Of a DNA stretch of 64,000 nt, positions 44,201 to 51,195 are shown in pieces. The stretch comes from Clostridia bacterium. GTDB taxonomy: Bacteria; Bacillota; Clostridia; Oscillospirales; CAG-272. The stretch spans positions 39,086 to 103,085 of the forward strand of contig JAFVTS010000022.1 of assembly GCA_017503105.1 (NCBI GenBank). Reading direction: 5' to 3'. A model generated the notes under the pieces. That model saw nothing but the letters and a program-made list of their open reading frames with translations, did no database searches and was not told the origin of the DNA. Each line of letters opens with the position of its first letter. The first letter of the stretch is position 1. Both the position numbers and the translations under genes were made by a program.

Positions 44201-44409
44201 TCAAGCTCTACGGTTATACCGACGGCGGTGAAAGAGTCGAAAAGAGCTTCTCCATTCCCGCGAAAACCGGAGCTTCAACAGGTGAGGAATTCCAAGACCT
44301 CTTCACGACTTACGTCCTCTATTGGCAGGGCGGAACGACAAACTCCGAAGAGGGCTCGTCTATGATCGTTGAAGGCTTAAGGATCGCCGAGGGCAATCTC
44401 TTCGAATAA
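38224..44409 (+). CDS. Giant secreted heparinase II/III-like protein B with five B-repeats
   Basis: 2,061 residues, GTG start at 38224 with AAAAGGAGA upstream. It has a signal peptide or N-terminal anchor (about 8-32). The N-terminal 1,000 residues run parallel to giant A: LTGDEIYGYEAIIGAKNAML, GHGTGPQF near 408, NHDLNDHGTFQIYYKG near 625 and HNGLLVFDPAL near 668. Unlike A it carries a small cysteine cluster (CNEDGCDHTEC, about 690-700). Then follow B-repeats at about 1009, 1316, 1391, 1693 and 1766, two of them as direct tandems, alternating with three beta-sandwich-like domains; the end is EGNLFE. It follows A in tandem but has its own promoter, so A and B may be regulated separately. Confidence 0.82.
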   Translation: MKTRIKSFASLFTSLVLVLAAAIAVGYFAFADGITDEDECRDVIIQTVSDDAERIVIASSDGTEYEMYFSSDAMQADQALASDISKLVYELYKVRLRAKSDAAGAVSDKEVLIGSTNRPESEQFLEMLNASVELPEDLAWGYAVINGKLLYNANNATAFNHGIEEFISYLTENNFTVDSDLFVLNTKTRAEYDAEIEADAELKRQLRIKELIAINSAFTQSDFGGAFKEMQTDRYADPTYYPAPNQHPRLFFTADKIDEIYDNLMNNPDFKTLREMFWNFANAENFTGIFPAEYKNGVEYHFNATILAQMEAKALAYILTGDEIYGYEAIIGAKNAMLTLHYIPELHQDTYHGASQVMVNVARVYDWCYDLLTEDDKNQIIAGVSNVLAPQMENGMQFPPSGMSAVSGHGTGPQFTRDWVTISLAFYDEAPSWWEFVGGRYFEKYVPVIDYCYQGGYASQGTTTYGDSKYFTKGWAAWLIKMATGEFPYVENFHLGAYYYFSHFQPNGYYFQTGDGGRSAKGCGIDPAFMFISAALFDDPVIANMAKKYSNDYTKFSYAFTMEYTVCTVLIWHTYGPDLSEYDEEELKIDLIQYLDFPSGTMTARNSWDNDGAAALMRIGEMTMANHDLNDHGTFQIYYKGLLAGTSGAYKEYGSYVHRYYLQATVAHNGLLVFDPALADADPIYGTKAPCNEDGCDHTECTVDRDNILNAKRYYYSGSQRARGEAGTIENWLSGEYNMAEVYGADWGYDLIDGAAEFAYIAGDLTSAYDLQTVKYVGRKMLTVFTDDPNYPMLFFTYDQMTSVEGGENFTKTFLLHTVKEPVIDEEALTAVITQDQGRLFMHSLTGAQNITKIGGEGKAYWVNGKNCTDQYSPTDNANVIWGRIELSATGNLSDNFLTAMYVSDATNDTPLEVGKISSDYVDGAVIKNKVIAFTKTDINAQQYKEFSFTTEGQGLYDYYVAGIETGTWSIRVDGVAVATAYSNEGGSIITFTAPAGKVTLVPGRDVIGANGGKIKYNALGGKVPDDAPLAYNNEEITPLPQNIVRGSDTFLGWYTSPTYEPETYVTEIPMGLSGAFVVYARYLSTLVDADFTDPDFKLDVTEGNAANIINFQASKKAGASFITKTDENGVQYVEWTEGSQDPLINYSNKTSNLSTMSSDDECATFTITLSKNGDEAMIGSQFRIYTKKTVSGASVTTRQYIFTTSTAGEVRLGDSITGPLVTTLTDEKTTLKFVMDFKNEEIRAFDEQNNPLASIKVKVKAASEAANMSEWRKLLNEVVLYWYAASPEDADASMRIYGIKIEEGDRVAAALPENAILYSHGGGKLPEDAPKEYSKQTPTLLPIPTREKAVFEGWYTTPSFENGTEITEVPISTEGPFTVYAKWTLIPDDGSIVYHVGDGKLPEGAPTFFSKDSPTKLPTPTTNRARYTFVGWFTSPDFKDKTLVTEVPTDTEGWFEVYAKWRFELFEDFTEVDVDAAEENTTLENGLTLRANACPGATFITKTDESGKKYLEFNKGTKDPAIIMTTGNIAKSANTSVSYEIVIGVNGDAPIVNYTFRTLAKVDVNGDKLGSNNQLYMFGLRSDGAYLSADGSNKIPADETARFAEFKDGKITIRVEIDFKNELIIGYRDDGTLVTSPLVIPESSGAKNGLEYMKTFTDYVMYLYSQGDSSSSARIYSIKIVDDKIFGKDVSSLINYNMNGGTLPEGAPENYDPDQATVLPTPSKDGSTFEGWYTTADFEEGTLITEIPAGKSGIFAVYAKWTENGKINYNLGGGTLPAGAPERFDPDGVTVLPIPERANASFGGWYTSESFDAATLVTEIPAGLTGEYTVFAKWNVVVFDEDYSKTVIDVTESTFKKDGITYNGGTEKDPREGASFKTEEDESGNKYLVWTNGTEDPMITATGGAIASMAQPFVSYEIRIRRNGDAPFMQTGATVRAQFDVSGNKLSPSAQIPLFGTKKDGGVYLAGTELLGTVSADGSEFVIRIVIDFANLKLYGYTDGGERVEKSFSIPAKTGASTGEEFQDLFTTYVLYWQGGTTNSEEGSSMIVEGLRIAEGNLFE

Positions 44410-44430
44410 AGCTTAAAATTTAACACGGGT

Positions 44431-44466
44431 ACGGCTCGGAAAGCACTTTCCGAGCCGTATTTTTGC
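44431..44466 (+). terminator. Terminator after giant B
   Basis: ACGGCTCGGAAAG pairs with CTTTCCGAGCCGT around a short loop, then ATTTTTG. Confidence 0.93.
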
Positions 44467-44507
44467 AAAAAATAATCGGGCAAGCCTTTTTCAAGGCTTG
44501 CCCGATT
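44466..44507 (-). terminator. Terminator after giant C
   Basis: AATCGGGCAAGCCTT (44474-44488) pairs with AAGGCTTGCCCGATT (44493-44507); the A-run to its left is the T-run of the minus-strand transcript. Confidence 0.92.
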
Positions 44508-44526
44508 TGGGTCGTTTTCGCGTATT

Positions 44527-47500
44527 TTATTCAAAGAGATTGCCTTCCGCAACGGTTATTTCGTAAATGCGGAGCGACTGTGATTCGGTGCCCGAGTTGC
44601 TGTACCAATAGAAGTGATATTTAGTAAGACACTTCTTCCACTCGGAGGCACTGAGGCTGTCTGCCACACCGTCGCCGTCGACGTCAATGGACGGCGGGGT
44701 GAGCGCTTTGCTTGCCGTTACCGCGCCCGACTCGTCGTAGATCTTGATAAGGGCGTTCGCAAAATCAAACACCACTCTGGCGGTGAAGATCTCACCGTCC
44801 GAAATATTTCCTATCTCAGTCGACGTGCCCGAAAGAACGATCTTCCCCGTGCTTGAGATCGTGAATATCGTAACAGAGCCCGACGTAGCGTTCGTCACGG
44901 GAGAGGTGGAATTTATGCGTATATGTCCGCCGATGATACCGTCCGTTCCGTTTTTCGAGAAGGAGAACAAGAGACTCACCTCGTCTTTGTCCGTCGTGGC
45001 GAAGTTATCGGTCACGCTTGTGGAGCTGAAATGCGAATCCTTCGTTCCCTTAGTCCATTCAAGATAAGACTTGCCGTTCTCGTCCGTCTTTGTCACGAAC
45101 GACGCACCGCCCTTTCCCGAGGACGTGAAAGCCAATGTTTGATACGAAGCGTTTTTCGTGTCGTCAGTGCTGATACTGACTCCCGTAAAGTCCGTGTTGA
45201 CGTACGTGTAATTCCATTTTGCAAAGACGGTGACGTCCTGACAGAATTCTCTTCCGACTATCTCGGAGATCTCCGTACCGTCGTTGAACGTCGGAGTCGT
45301 GTACCAGCCTCTGAATATGCTTTTATCCTTCGTAGGCGTAGGAAGAATAAGCCTGTCGCTGCTTGCGTAAACGTCAGACGTTCCCTTAGGAAGAGTGCCG
45401 CCGTTCGTAACGTAACTTATTTTAGCGACGGAGGTGGGTGCAAACGAGTTGCCCTCGTCTATTTTAACGCCGTAAATCTTAATGATACTGTCATCGTCGC
45501 TCTTCGAGCTGGTCCAGAACTGAGCAAGAGCCTTGTTATGGCACTTCATAAATTCAAGTCCGTCCTCGGCAAGCGACTCTGCGGGAACGGCAAACGCAAC
45601 CTTCCCTATCACCTCACCGTCCGCGTTATAAGCTCGCATCGTAAGGTCGGAGAAGTTCACAGCTATGCGCACCGTTGTTATCTCGGAGGGAGTGATAGTT
45701 CCGATGGCCACGGAGCCGCCGAGCTTCACCGTTCCGTCTGCGGCAACGGTCAGCATATTGGTCTTGATGCTGGTGCTGAGCGCCGTTCCGTCCGCGGTCA
45801 GATAAGCAAGAAGTCTGAGCGTCGTCACGGGCAAGCTCTTTCCTGCTTCAGCGGAGAAGCGGAAGGTGTAGGAAACCTCGCTCGAAGAAAGATCCCGAAG
45901 AGCCTTATTCGCAGGCATAAAGGACATTCCGGGGTCGGACGAGCCCGTTATCCATTCAAGATAATTGCGTCCCGACGCGTCCGTTTTCGTGGTGTACGAA
46001 GCACCCGCCTTGGAGCCGCCTCCGTAAGCTATCTGATTAAGAGTCTTCGACGCCTCAAAGAGGCTTACCTCGGTTTTTGAATAGTCCTCACTCAAGAGCA
46101 CGCTATACCACTTCGCGTAGACCGTGAACGTACCCGAACAATCTGCGGGAACCTCGGTCACCTTAGAGGAGAGCTCAAGATCAGATGACGTATACCAGCC
46201 CTCAAAGACGCAGCCTTCCTTTTCGGGCGTAGGAAGAGGTGTCGGCGCGTCGGGATTGTAGTTCTCGGGCGCACCCTCGGGAAGCGTGCCTCCGTCGGTT
46301 ACGTATTCAATGACCGTTCTCGGAGAGAGCGTTACGTCGCCCGCAGGAGCGGTAAAGTTAAGGAATTCTCCGTCCGCGTCTGCCCTGACGCTTGCCACGG
46401 TGACTCCGTCAACGACGACGTCCCAAATACCCTTGCAAACGCCGCTTACATAGTAATCAAGCAATGCGCCGTCCGAGCCCGTATCTGCGCTGAATTTCTT
46501 ATACGTCGGCTCCCTGTCGTCAACGAACAGAGCGACCGTATTTTTCACTCTCACACCCGAGATGCCCGTATCCGTGTTAAGTTTTTCGACCTTCAGGCTC
46601 ACCCCGTCCTCCGTGTCGGAAACGTACATAGCCGTCAGAAGATTGTCGGTAATATTGCCCGTCATATCGATCTGAAGACGTCCCCAGATCGTCTTATAGT
46701 TATCGCTCGGAGCGTATTGGTCGGTGCAGTTCTTGCCGTTTATCCAATAAGCATACCCATCTCCGCCGATCTTTTCTATTTTTTCGGCACCGGATATGAG
46801 ATTTACGCTGAGCTTACCGCCGTAAGCGCCGTATACCTCCGCGCTTCTTCCGTCATCCGAGATAACGGGCTCGGAAACGGTGTGAAGAAGGAAGCTCTTC
46901 GTGAAGTCCGCGCCCTTTGAGGTTATGGAATCGAAGACGAAGAACATCATCGGCGCTTGTTCGTCGCCCGTGTAGAGCGTGAGCATTCTTCTGCCGACGT
47001 AATCGGCGGGACTGTGCCCCGTGTAGGGGTCATAATAAGCCTTTGTGACGTCGCCCGCGATGTAAGCGTATTTAGACGAGCCGTCCTCGTTATAGGCGTA
47101 AGAGTATGCCATGACGGTACCCGTGTCGTAATTTCCGCCGAGCCACGAGTCAAGCGAGCTCGTTTCGTTTCTGTGGACCTGGCTGCCCGAGTAATAATAG
47201 CGCGCGGCGTTCGTGATGTTGTTATAATCTACGGTACAAGTCTCGTGAGTGCAAGCTTCATCCGAGCACTGTGCCTTCGTTCCGTATATCGGTTCGTCGT
47301 CCGCGAGTGCAGGATCGAACACGAGAAGACCGTTGTGCGCGACAGTTGCCTGAAGATAATACTTATGCACGTACGAGCCGTACTTGTTGTAAGTTCCCGA
47401 GGAGCCTGCGAGCATACCCTTATAGTATATCTGGAAGGTTCCGTGGTCGGAGATGTCGTGGTTGCCCATCGTCATCTCACCGATCTTCATAAACGTGACA

Positions 47501-50500
47501 GCCGCATCGGACTCCCAAGAGTTTCTCGCGCTCATAAATCCGTTTCTGTCACCGAAGTATTGGATCATATCAATTCCGTCACCGCGAGTCGCATACTCTT
47601 CTTTGGTTTCAGCAGGGATATAGGAAGAATAGATAAGCGTCAGAGGCGCCGTGATCTCGTCGGCGGAATTATAGAAGAATCTCGTAAATCCGTTTGAATA
47701 ATGCCTTGCCGCCGCGTATAGCGCGGGGTCGTTGTAAAGTGCCGCACCGAGAAGCATATACTCGTGCGTAACGCCCGAGCCCTGCGCGCCTCGTCCTCCG
47801 TCACCCGTGGAGAAGTACTTATCAGCGCCGTTTACGTGGCTAAGGAGGAAGTAAGCGCCCTTTTGCGCATCTTCCTTGTGGGCGGGGTAAATTCCTGTCG
47901 AATTGTTGATAATGAACGATGACAAAAGAGCGTAGAAATACTTGGAAAGACCGTATCCCGCCGTTCCTTGCGATACCCAACCGGACTCGTACATTACCTC
48001 CCATACCTTTACGTACTCAGCAAAATACTTGCCTCCGATATAGTCCCACCAGCTCGGCTCCTCGGTGTAGAAGCAAAGAGCTATGCAAAGATAGTCCTTG
48101 ACGAACTGCGGTCCCGTTCCGTGACCGGAGATGTAATTCGTGTTTGCTATGGAGCTTGAGAGCCCTTGCTCCTTGCGGAAGAAATTATATTCCATCGCGG
48201 GGCAAAGTCTGTTCTGCACACCGAGCACGAGCTGCGTTTTATCGGTCTCCGTCAGAAGGTCGTAGCACCAGTCGAAGACTTTGATCACGGTCATAAGAAC
48301 GTGCGAGGGACCGTGATAAGGATCGGTATGCTGCTCCGTGGTGTACATTATAGTCAAGATGGCATTTTTCACGGCGATGATAGCCTCATAGCCGTAAGAC
48401 GCGTCACCCGTTAAAACGTAAGCGAACGCCTTCGCCTCAATTATCGCAAGAGTATCGACGTCGTATCTGTAAGTAACGCCGTTCTTTTCGTTCGCTTCAA
48501 ATACGCCCGTGAAGTTCTGAGTGTTGGCGAAAGTCCAGAGAAGAGAGACCGCCGACTGCATTTCAGGGTCACTCAGCAGCGCCTTTATAGCGGGAAGCTG
48601 ATCCTTTGTGAAGTAAAGATACGGATGCGACTTGCCTGCGGGCGTTGCGAGCGGATCAGGATAGGTGTTGGCGGGAAGCTTTGCGTACTCACTCATAGTG
48701 ACAAGGGCGCCGTAATCAACGTTCTTGTAATTGTCCTGCTTTCCTACAAGCGGATGTTCGAAATCGGATTTGTTCGTCGAGGTGCCGCCCGTATAGCCGT
48801 CGTAAAGACCCGTAGCGCCGTCGATGTACTGATTTGACGGGAGGTTGTATTGGTTGGTCGTGTCAACTACGTAGAAATCGTCCGTGGCAAAGGTGGAATT
48901 CACGCCTTTCAGCTCATCTATATATTCACCCGTAGCGGTGAACTTCGCATAGACGGTAACGACACCCGCCTTGATCGGCGGAATCTCGGTTATTTTCGTT
49001 TCGTAGCTCTGAGAGGTGAACCAGCCGTCAAAGGTATAGCCCTCCTTCTCGACTACGGGAAGCGGCGTCGGCTCGTCGTAAGAATATCTTGACGGAGCGT
49101 CAAGAGGCAGCATCGCGCCGTTCGTGTCATAATTAAGGATTCCGCCCGAATACTCGCACACGGGAGTCGCGCCGAGGTAGACCGAAACGTCGTCGAACAA
49201 GAGCTCGCCTTCCTTCGTTCCGGAGGTCCAGAAGTTGATAATTATTCTTTCTTTATCCTTGCCCGCATCCGTGAACTTGACGTAAAGGTCGGTATTTAAC
49301 TCGGAAATTCTCGTGCTTGCCATAAGATGCCCGTCGCGATAAGCGTGGACGTTGTCCTCCCCGGGAATATCTCCCGCGCCAAAATCAACGACGAAGGAAT
49401 ATTCCTGCCACTCGGAGGTCAGCGTTCCTATCGTATAAGTACCGCCGAGCTTGACGTTTCCGATAGAATTCAAATTGAAAAGAGTTGCCGTCTGATCAGC
49501 CGAGCCCTCGGCGGGATAGTGCCTGAGTCTGAAGTTTGCATCGGCAACGTCAGCTTCCGTTCTCGCGAGCTTAACGGTATAAGTCAAGACCTTGCTCGCG
49601 TAGGTGCCCGTCGCGGGGTCATACATATGCGGCTGGGGATCAAAGGTGTTGTTCGAATCGCTTTGAGAGTCGGTTCCTGTGCCCGACGCCTTATAATGCT
49701 TGACGTAATATCCGCCCTCGCCGTCATCTACGAGCTCGTAGGTAGATCCGCCTTTACCGCCGAGATTAAGTCCCTCACCGATTTTTTTACCGGAATCGAA
49801 GTTCGTGTTCATTACGCAAACAGTAGGACTCAACGTGAAATTGGAATCGAGCGCCTCTATTTCCTCGGGGGTGAAGAAAACGCTTTTTCCGTTGTTGCCG
49901 ACGGAATACCAGCGCACGTCAGCCCCGTTTACGAGCGGTGTTACAAGGCTCGTCGCGCTGACGCTCTCACCGGGCTTGAAGACGCCGACCTTCGTTCCGT
50001 CCTCGAAAACGCCGTTCTTAAGATTTGCGATAACGTAATCCCCGTCGGCAAGTCTGTCCGTTCTGTAATCAAAATACTCCTGTGCCCTCGCTCCGTATCC
50101 TCGAAGAGCCGTCAGAAGCGCTCTGTTCGAATCGTTGAGAGCCGAGCCTATGGTGTACTGAAGTATACTGTACTTGCTGAGTGAGCTGTAAGTATATTCC
50201 GTATCTCCGACGTTTTTGATATACGCCACCGAATAGACGTAATCCGTCATCTGCTTTGCCGCAAGCCCGCTGTACGTGAAGATCTGACACCTCGTGCCCC
50301 CCACGTTCTGCCAGCCCGCGCTTTTAAGATCCACAGCGCTCGCCGCGCTCTCGTGCGTGAAGCTTGAGGGAAGCGCTTTTCCCTCCTCCGCCTCCCAGAC
50401 GAGCATTCCGTATTCGGCTCCCGCCGGAATTTCTCCAAAATCGACGGCGTAAAGAAGGTATACCGTTTCCTTAAGAGATAGCGTGTTCGCCTTTATCTCA

Positions 50501-50610
50501 GGCGCGCGCGTTCCCGTATTCTCCGTTTGCGCCGATGCCGTGAACACAGCGATAAGCACGGTCAGAACCAACGTTATAATTACGCTGAATATCCTGTATC
50601 TTCGCTTCAT
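44527..50610 (-). CDS. Giant secreted heparinase II/III-like protein C with N-terminal accessory domains
   Basis: 2,027 residues; ATG 50610 with GGAGG upstream and a clear signal peptide (about 5-27, ending TASAQ). Order: an N-terminal domain (about 30-180) with LTALRGYGARAQEYFDYRTD, related to the C-terminal domain of the 1812 and 6630 proteins; a beta-sandwich-like domain (270-490); a B-repeat (490-560); the lyase-like part (560-1430) with GHGTGPQF near 828, NHDISDHGTFQ near 1050, HNGLLVFDPAL near 1092 and the cysteine cluster CSDEACTHETC near 1115; then two B-repeats (about 1432 and 1727), each followed by a beta-sandwich-like domain; end EGNLFE. A and B lack the first modules, so the architecture has been reshuffled. 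Exact substrate unknown. Confidence 0.82.
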   Translation of the reverse strand: MKRRYRIFSVIITLVLTVLIAVFTASAQTENTGTRAPEIKANTLSLKETVYLLYAVDFGEIPAGAEYGMLVWEAEEGKALPSSFTHESAASAVDLKSAGWQNVGGTRCQIFTYSGLAAKQMTDYVYSVAYIKNVGDTEYTYSSLSKYSILQYTIGSALNDSNRALLTALRGYGARAQEYFDYRTDRLADGDYVIANLKNGVFEDGTKVGVFKPGESVSATSLVTPLVNGADVRWYSVGNNGKSVFFTPEEIEALDSNFTLSPTVCVMNTNFDSGKKIGEGLNLGGKGGSTYELVDDGEGGYYVKHYKASGTGTDSQSDSNNTFDPQPHMYDPATGTYASKVLTYTVKLARTEADVADANFRLRHYPAEGSADQTATLFNLNSIGNVKLGGTYTIGTLTSEWQEYSFVVDFGAGDIPGEDNVHAYRDGHLMASTRISELNTDLYVKFTDAGKDKERIIINFWTSGTKEGELLFDDVSVYLGATPVCEYSGGILNYDTNGAMLPLDAPSRYSYDEPTPLPVVEKEGYTFDGWFTSQSYETKITEIPPIKAGVVTVYAKFTATGEYIDELKGVNSTFATDDFYVVDTTNQYNLPSNQYIDGATGLYDGYTGGTSTNKSDFEHPLVGKQDNYKNVDYGALVTMSEYAKLPANTYPDPLATPAGKSHPYLYFTKDQLPAIKALLSDPEMQSAVSLLWTFANTQNFTGVFEANEKNGVTYRYDVDTLAIIEAKAFAYVLTGDASYGYEAIIAVKNAILTIMYTTEQHTDPYHGPSHVLMTVIKVFDWCYDLLTETDKTQLVLGVQNRLCPAMEYNFFRKEQGLSSSIANTNYISGHGTGPQFVKDYLCIALCFYTEEPSWWDYIGGKYFAEYVKVWEVMYESGWVSQGTAGYGLSKYFYALLSSFIINNSTGIYPAHKEDAQKGAYFLLSHVNGADKYFSTGDGGRGAQGSGVTHEYMLLGAALYNDPALYAAARHYSNGFTRFFYNSADEITAPLTLIYSSYIPAETKEEYATRGDGIDMIQYFGDRNGFMSARNSWESDAAVTFMKIGEMTMGNHDISDHGTFQIYYKGMLAGSSGTYNKYGSYVHKYYLQATVAHNGLLVFDPALADDEPIYGTKAQCSDEACTHETCTVDYNNITNAARYYYSGSQVHRNETSSLDSWLGGNYDTGTVMAYSYAYNEDGSSKYAYIAGDVTKAYYDPYTGHSPADYVGRRMLTLYTGDEQAPMMFFVFDSITSKGADFTKSFLLHTVSEPVISDDGRSAEVYGAYGGKLSVNLISGAEKIEKIGGDGYAYWINGKNCTDQYAPSDNYKTIWGRLQIDMTGNITDNLLTAMYVSDTEDGVSLKVEKLNTDTGISGVRVKNTVALFVDDREPTYKKFSADTGSDGALLDYYVSGVCKGIWDVVVDGVTVASVRADADGEFLNFTAPAGDVTLSPRTVIEYVTDGGTLPEGAPENYNPDAPTPLPTPEKEGCVFEGWYTSSDLELSSKVTEVPADCSGTFTVYAKWYSVLLSEDYSKTEVSLFEASKTLNQIAYGGGSKAGASYTTKTDASGRNYLEWITGSSDPGMSFMPANKALRDLSSSEVSYTFRFSAEAGKSLPVTTLRLLAYLTADGTALSTSIKTNMLTVAADGTVKLGGSVAIGTITPSEITTVRIAVNFSDLTMRAYNADGEVIGKVAFAVPAESLAEDGLEFMKCHNKALAQFWTSSKSDDDSIIKIYGVKIDEGNSFAPTSVAKISYVTNGGTLPKGTSDVYASSDRLILPTPTKDKSIFRGWYTTPTFNDGTEISEIVGREFCQDVTVFAKWNYTYVNTDFTGVSISTDDTKNASYQTLAFTSSGKGGASFVTKTDENGKSYLEWTKGTKDSHFSSTSVTDNFATTDKDEVSLLFSFSKNGTDGIIGGHIRINSTSPVTNATSGSVTIFTISSTGKIVLSGTSTEIGNISDGEIFTARVVFDFANALIKIYDESGAVTASKALTPPSIDVDGDGVADSLSASEWKKCLTKYHFYWYSNSGTESQSLRIYEITVAEGNLFE

Positions 50611-50672
50611 TTTTTTGCCTCCGTTTACGTCCTTAAAGATTTTTATGAAAATTAAACAAATACCATATTAAC

Positions 50673-50701
50673 ATTTTAACACTAATTTATACTTTTGTCA
50701 A
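50673..50701 (-). promoter_or_regulatory. Promoter of giant C
   Basis: Minus strand: TTGACA (50701-50696) and TAAAAT (50678-50673), 17-bp spacer. Confidence 0.85.
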
Positions 50702-50868
50702 CTATTGACACAAAAAATCAAGAGTTTTGACGCAGCTTGGCATAGTCAAGCGCGGACTTTACAAAACGAGCTGCGGTAAAAGACGCATAAAAGTACCGCC
50801 GCAGGACTTATTTATTCTATTCCGCCGCGGCCGCTCTTTCCCGCCGTTTCATAATTTGAAATAAACTC

Positions 50869-50896
50869 TTGACTTTTTCAAAATTTATGCTATAAT
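50869..50896 (+). promoter_or_regulatory. Promoter of the T-box/ileS transcript
   Basis: TTGACT at 50869-50874 and TATAAT at 50891-50896, 16-bp spacer. 50702-50868 holds no recognised gene. Confidence 0.85.
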
Positions 50897-50934
50897 ATAG
50901 TAAAATAATAACTGCAAAACTTACAAAAACCGTG

Positions 50935-51170
50935 ACGAAGAGAGTAGCCTCGCAAGACGGGCGTCCTAAAGAGAGTCGGGATGGTGGGAACCGACGGAGC
51001 TTATGCGATACTTGGCGAAGATCACTTCCGAGTTGCTTCCCGAAAGGCGTTATGCCGAGTAGAAGAAGACGTCCGCGCGAGCGTAATACGCGCGCATATT
51101 GACACAGATATGTTGACGGTGGTTTGATTTTTCCGTTTCCATAGGGGACGGATTTTTTATTTTTCGGTTA
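50935..51170 (+). ncRNA. T-box leader controlling ileS, isoleucine specifier ATC
   Basis: Stem I begins GACGAAGAGAGTAG and includes AGAGAGTCGGGATGGTGGGA, the conserved AG-bulge/distal loop block of T-boxes. The specifier region GGCGAAG-ATC-ACTTCCGAG places an isoleucine codon (51021-51023) before the conserved purine. At the 3' end, GACGGTGGTTTGA (51115-51127) offers UGGU for pairing with the tRNA ACCA end, and ACGG/CCGT can form an antiterminator helix; the usual ACCGCG half of the T-box is not kept. The terminator is TCCGTTTCC-ATA-GGGGACGGA followed by TTTTTT (51131-51158). Uncharged tRNA-Ile would thus allow ileS transcription. Confidence 0.85.
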
Positions 51171-51195
51171 ATATTATCCTAAAGGGAGATTTGAT

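Noticed and set aside
31277-44409. Sortase-anchored (LPxTG) surface proteins or cellulosome (dockerin) components
   Set aside because: No LPxTG with membrane tail and no duplicated dockerin Ca-loops were found at the C termini.
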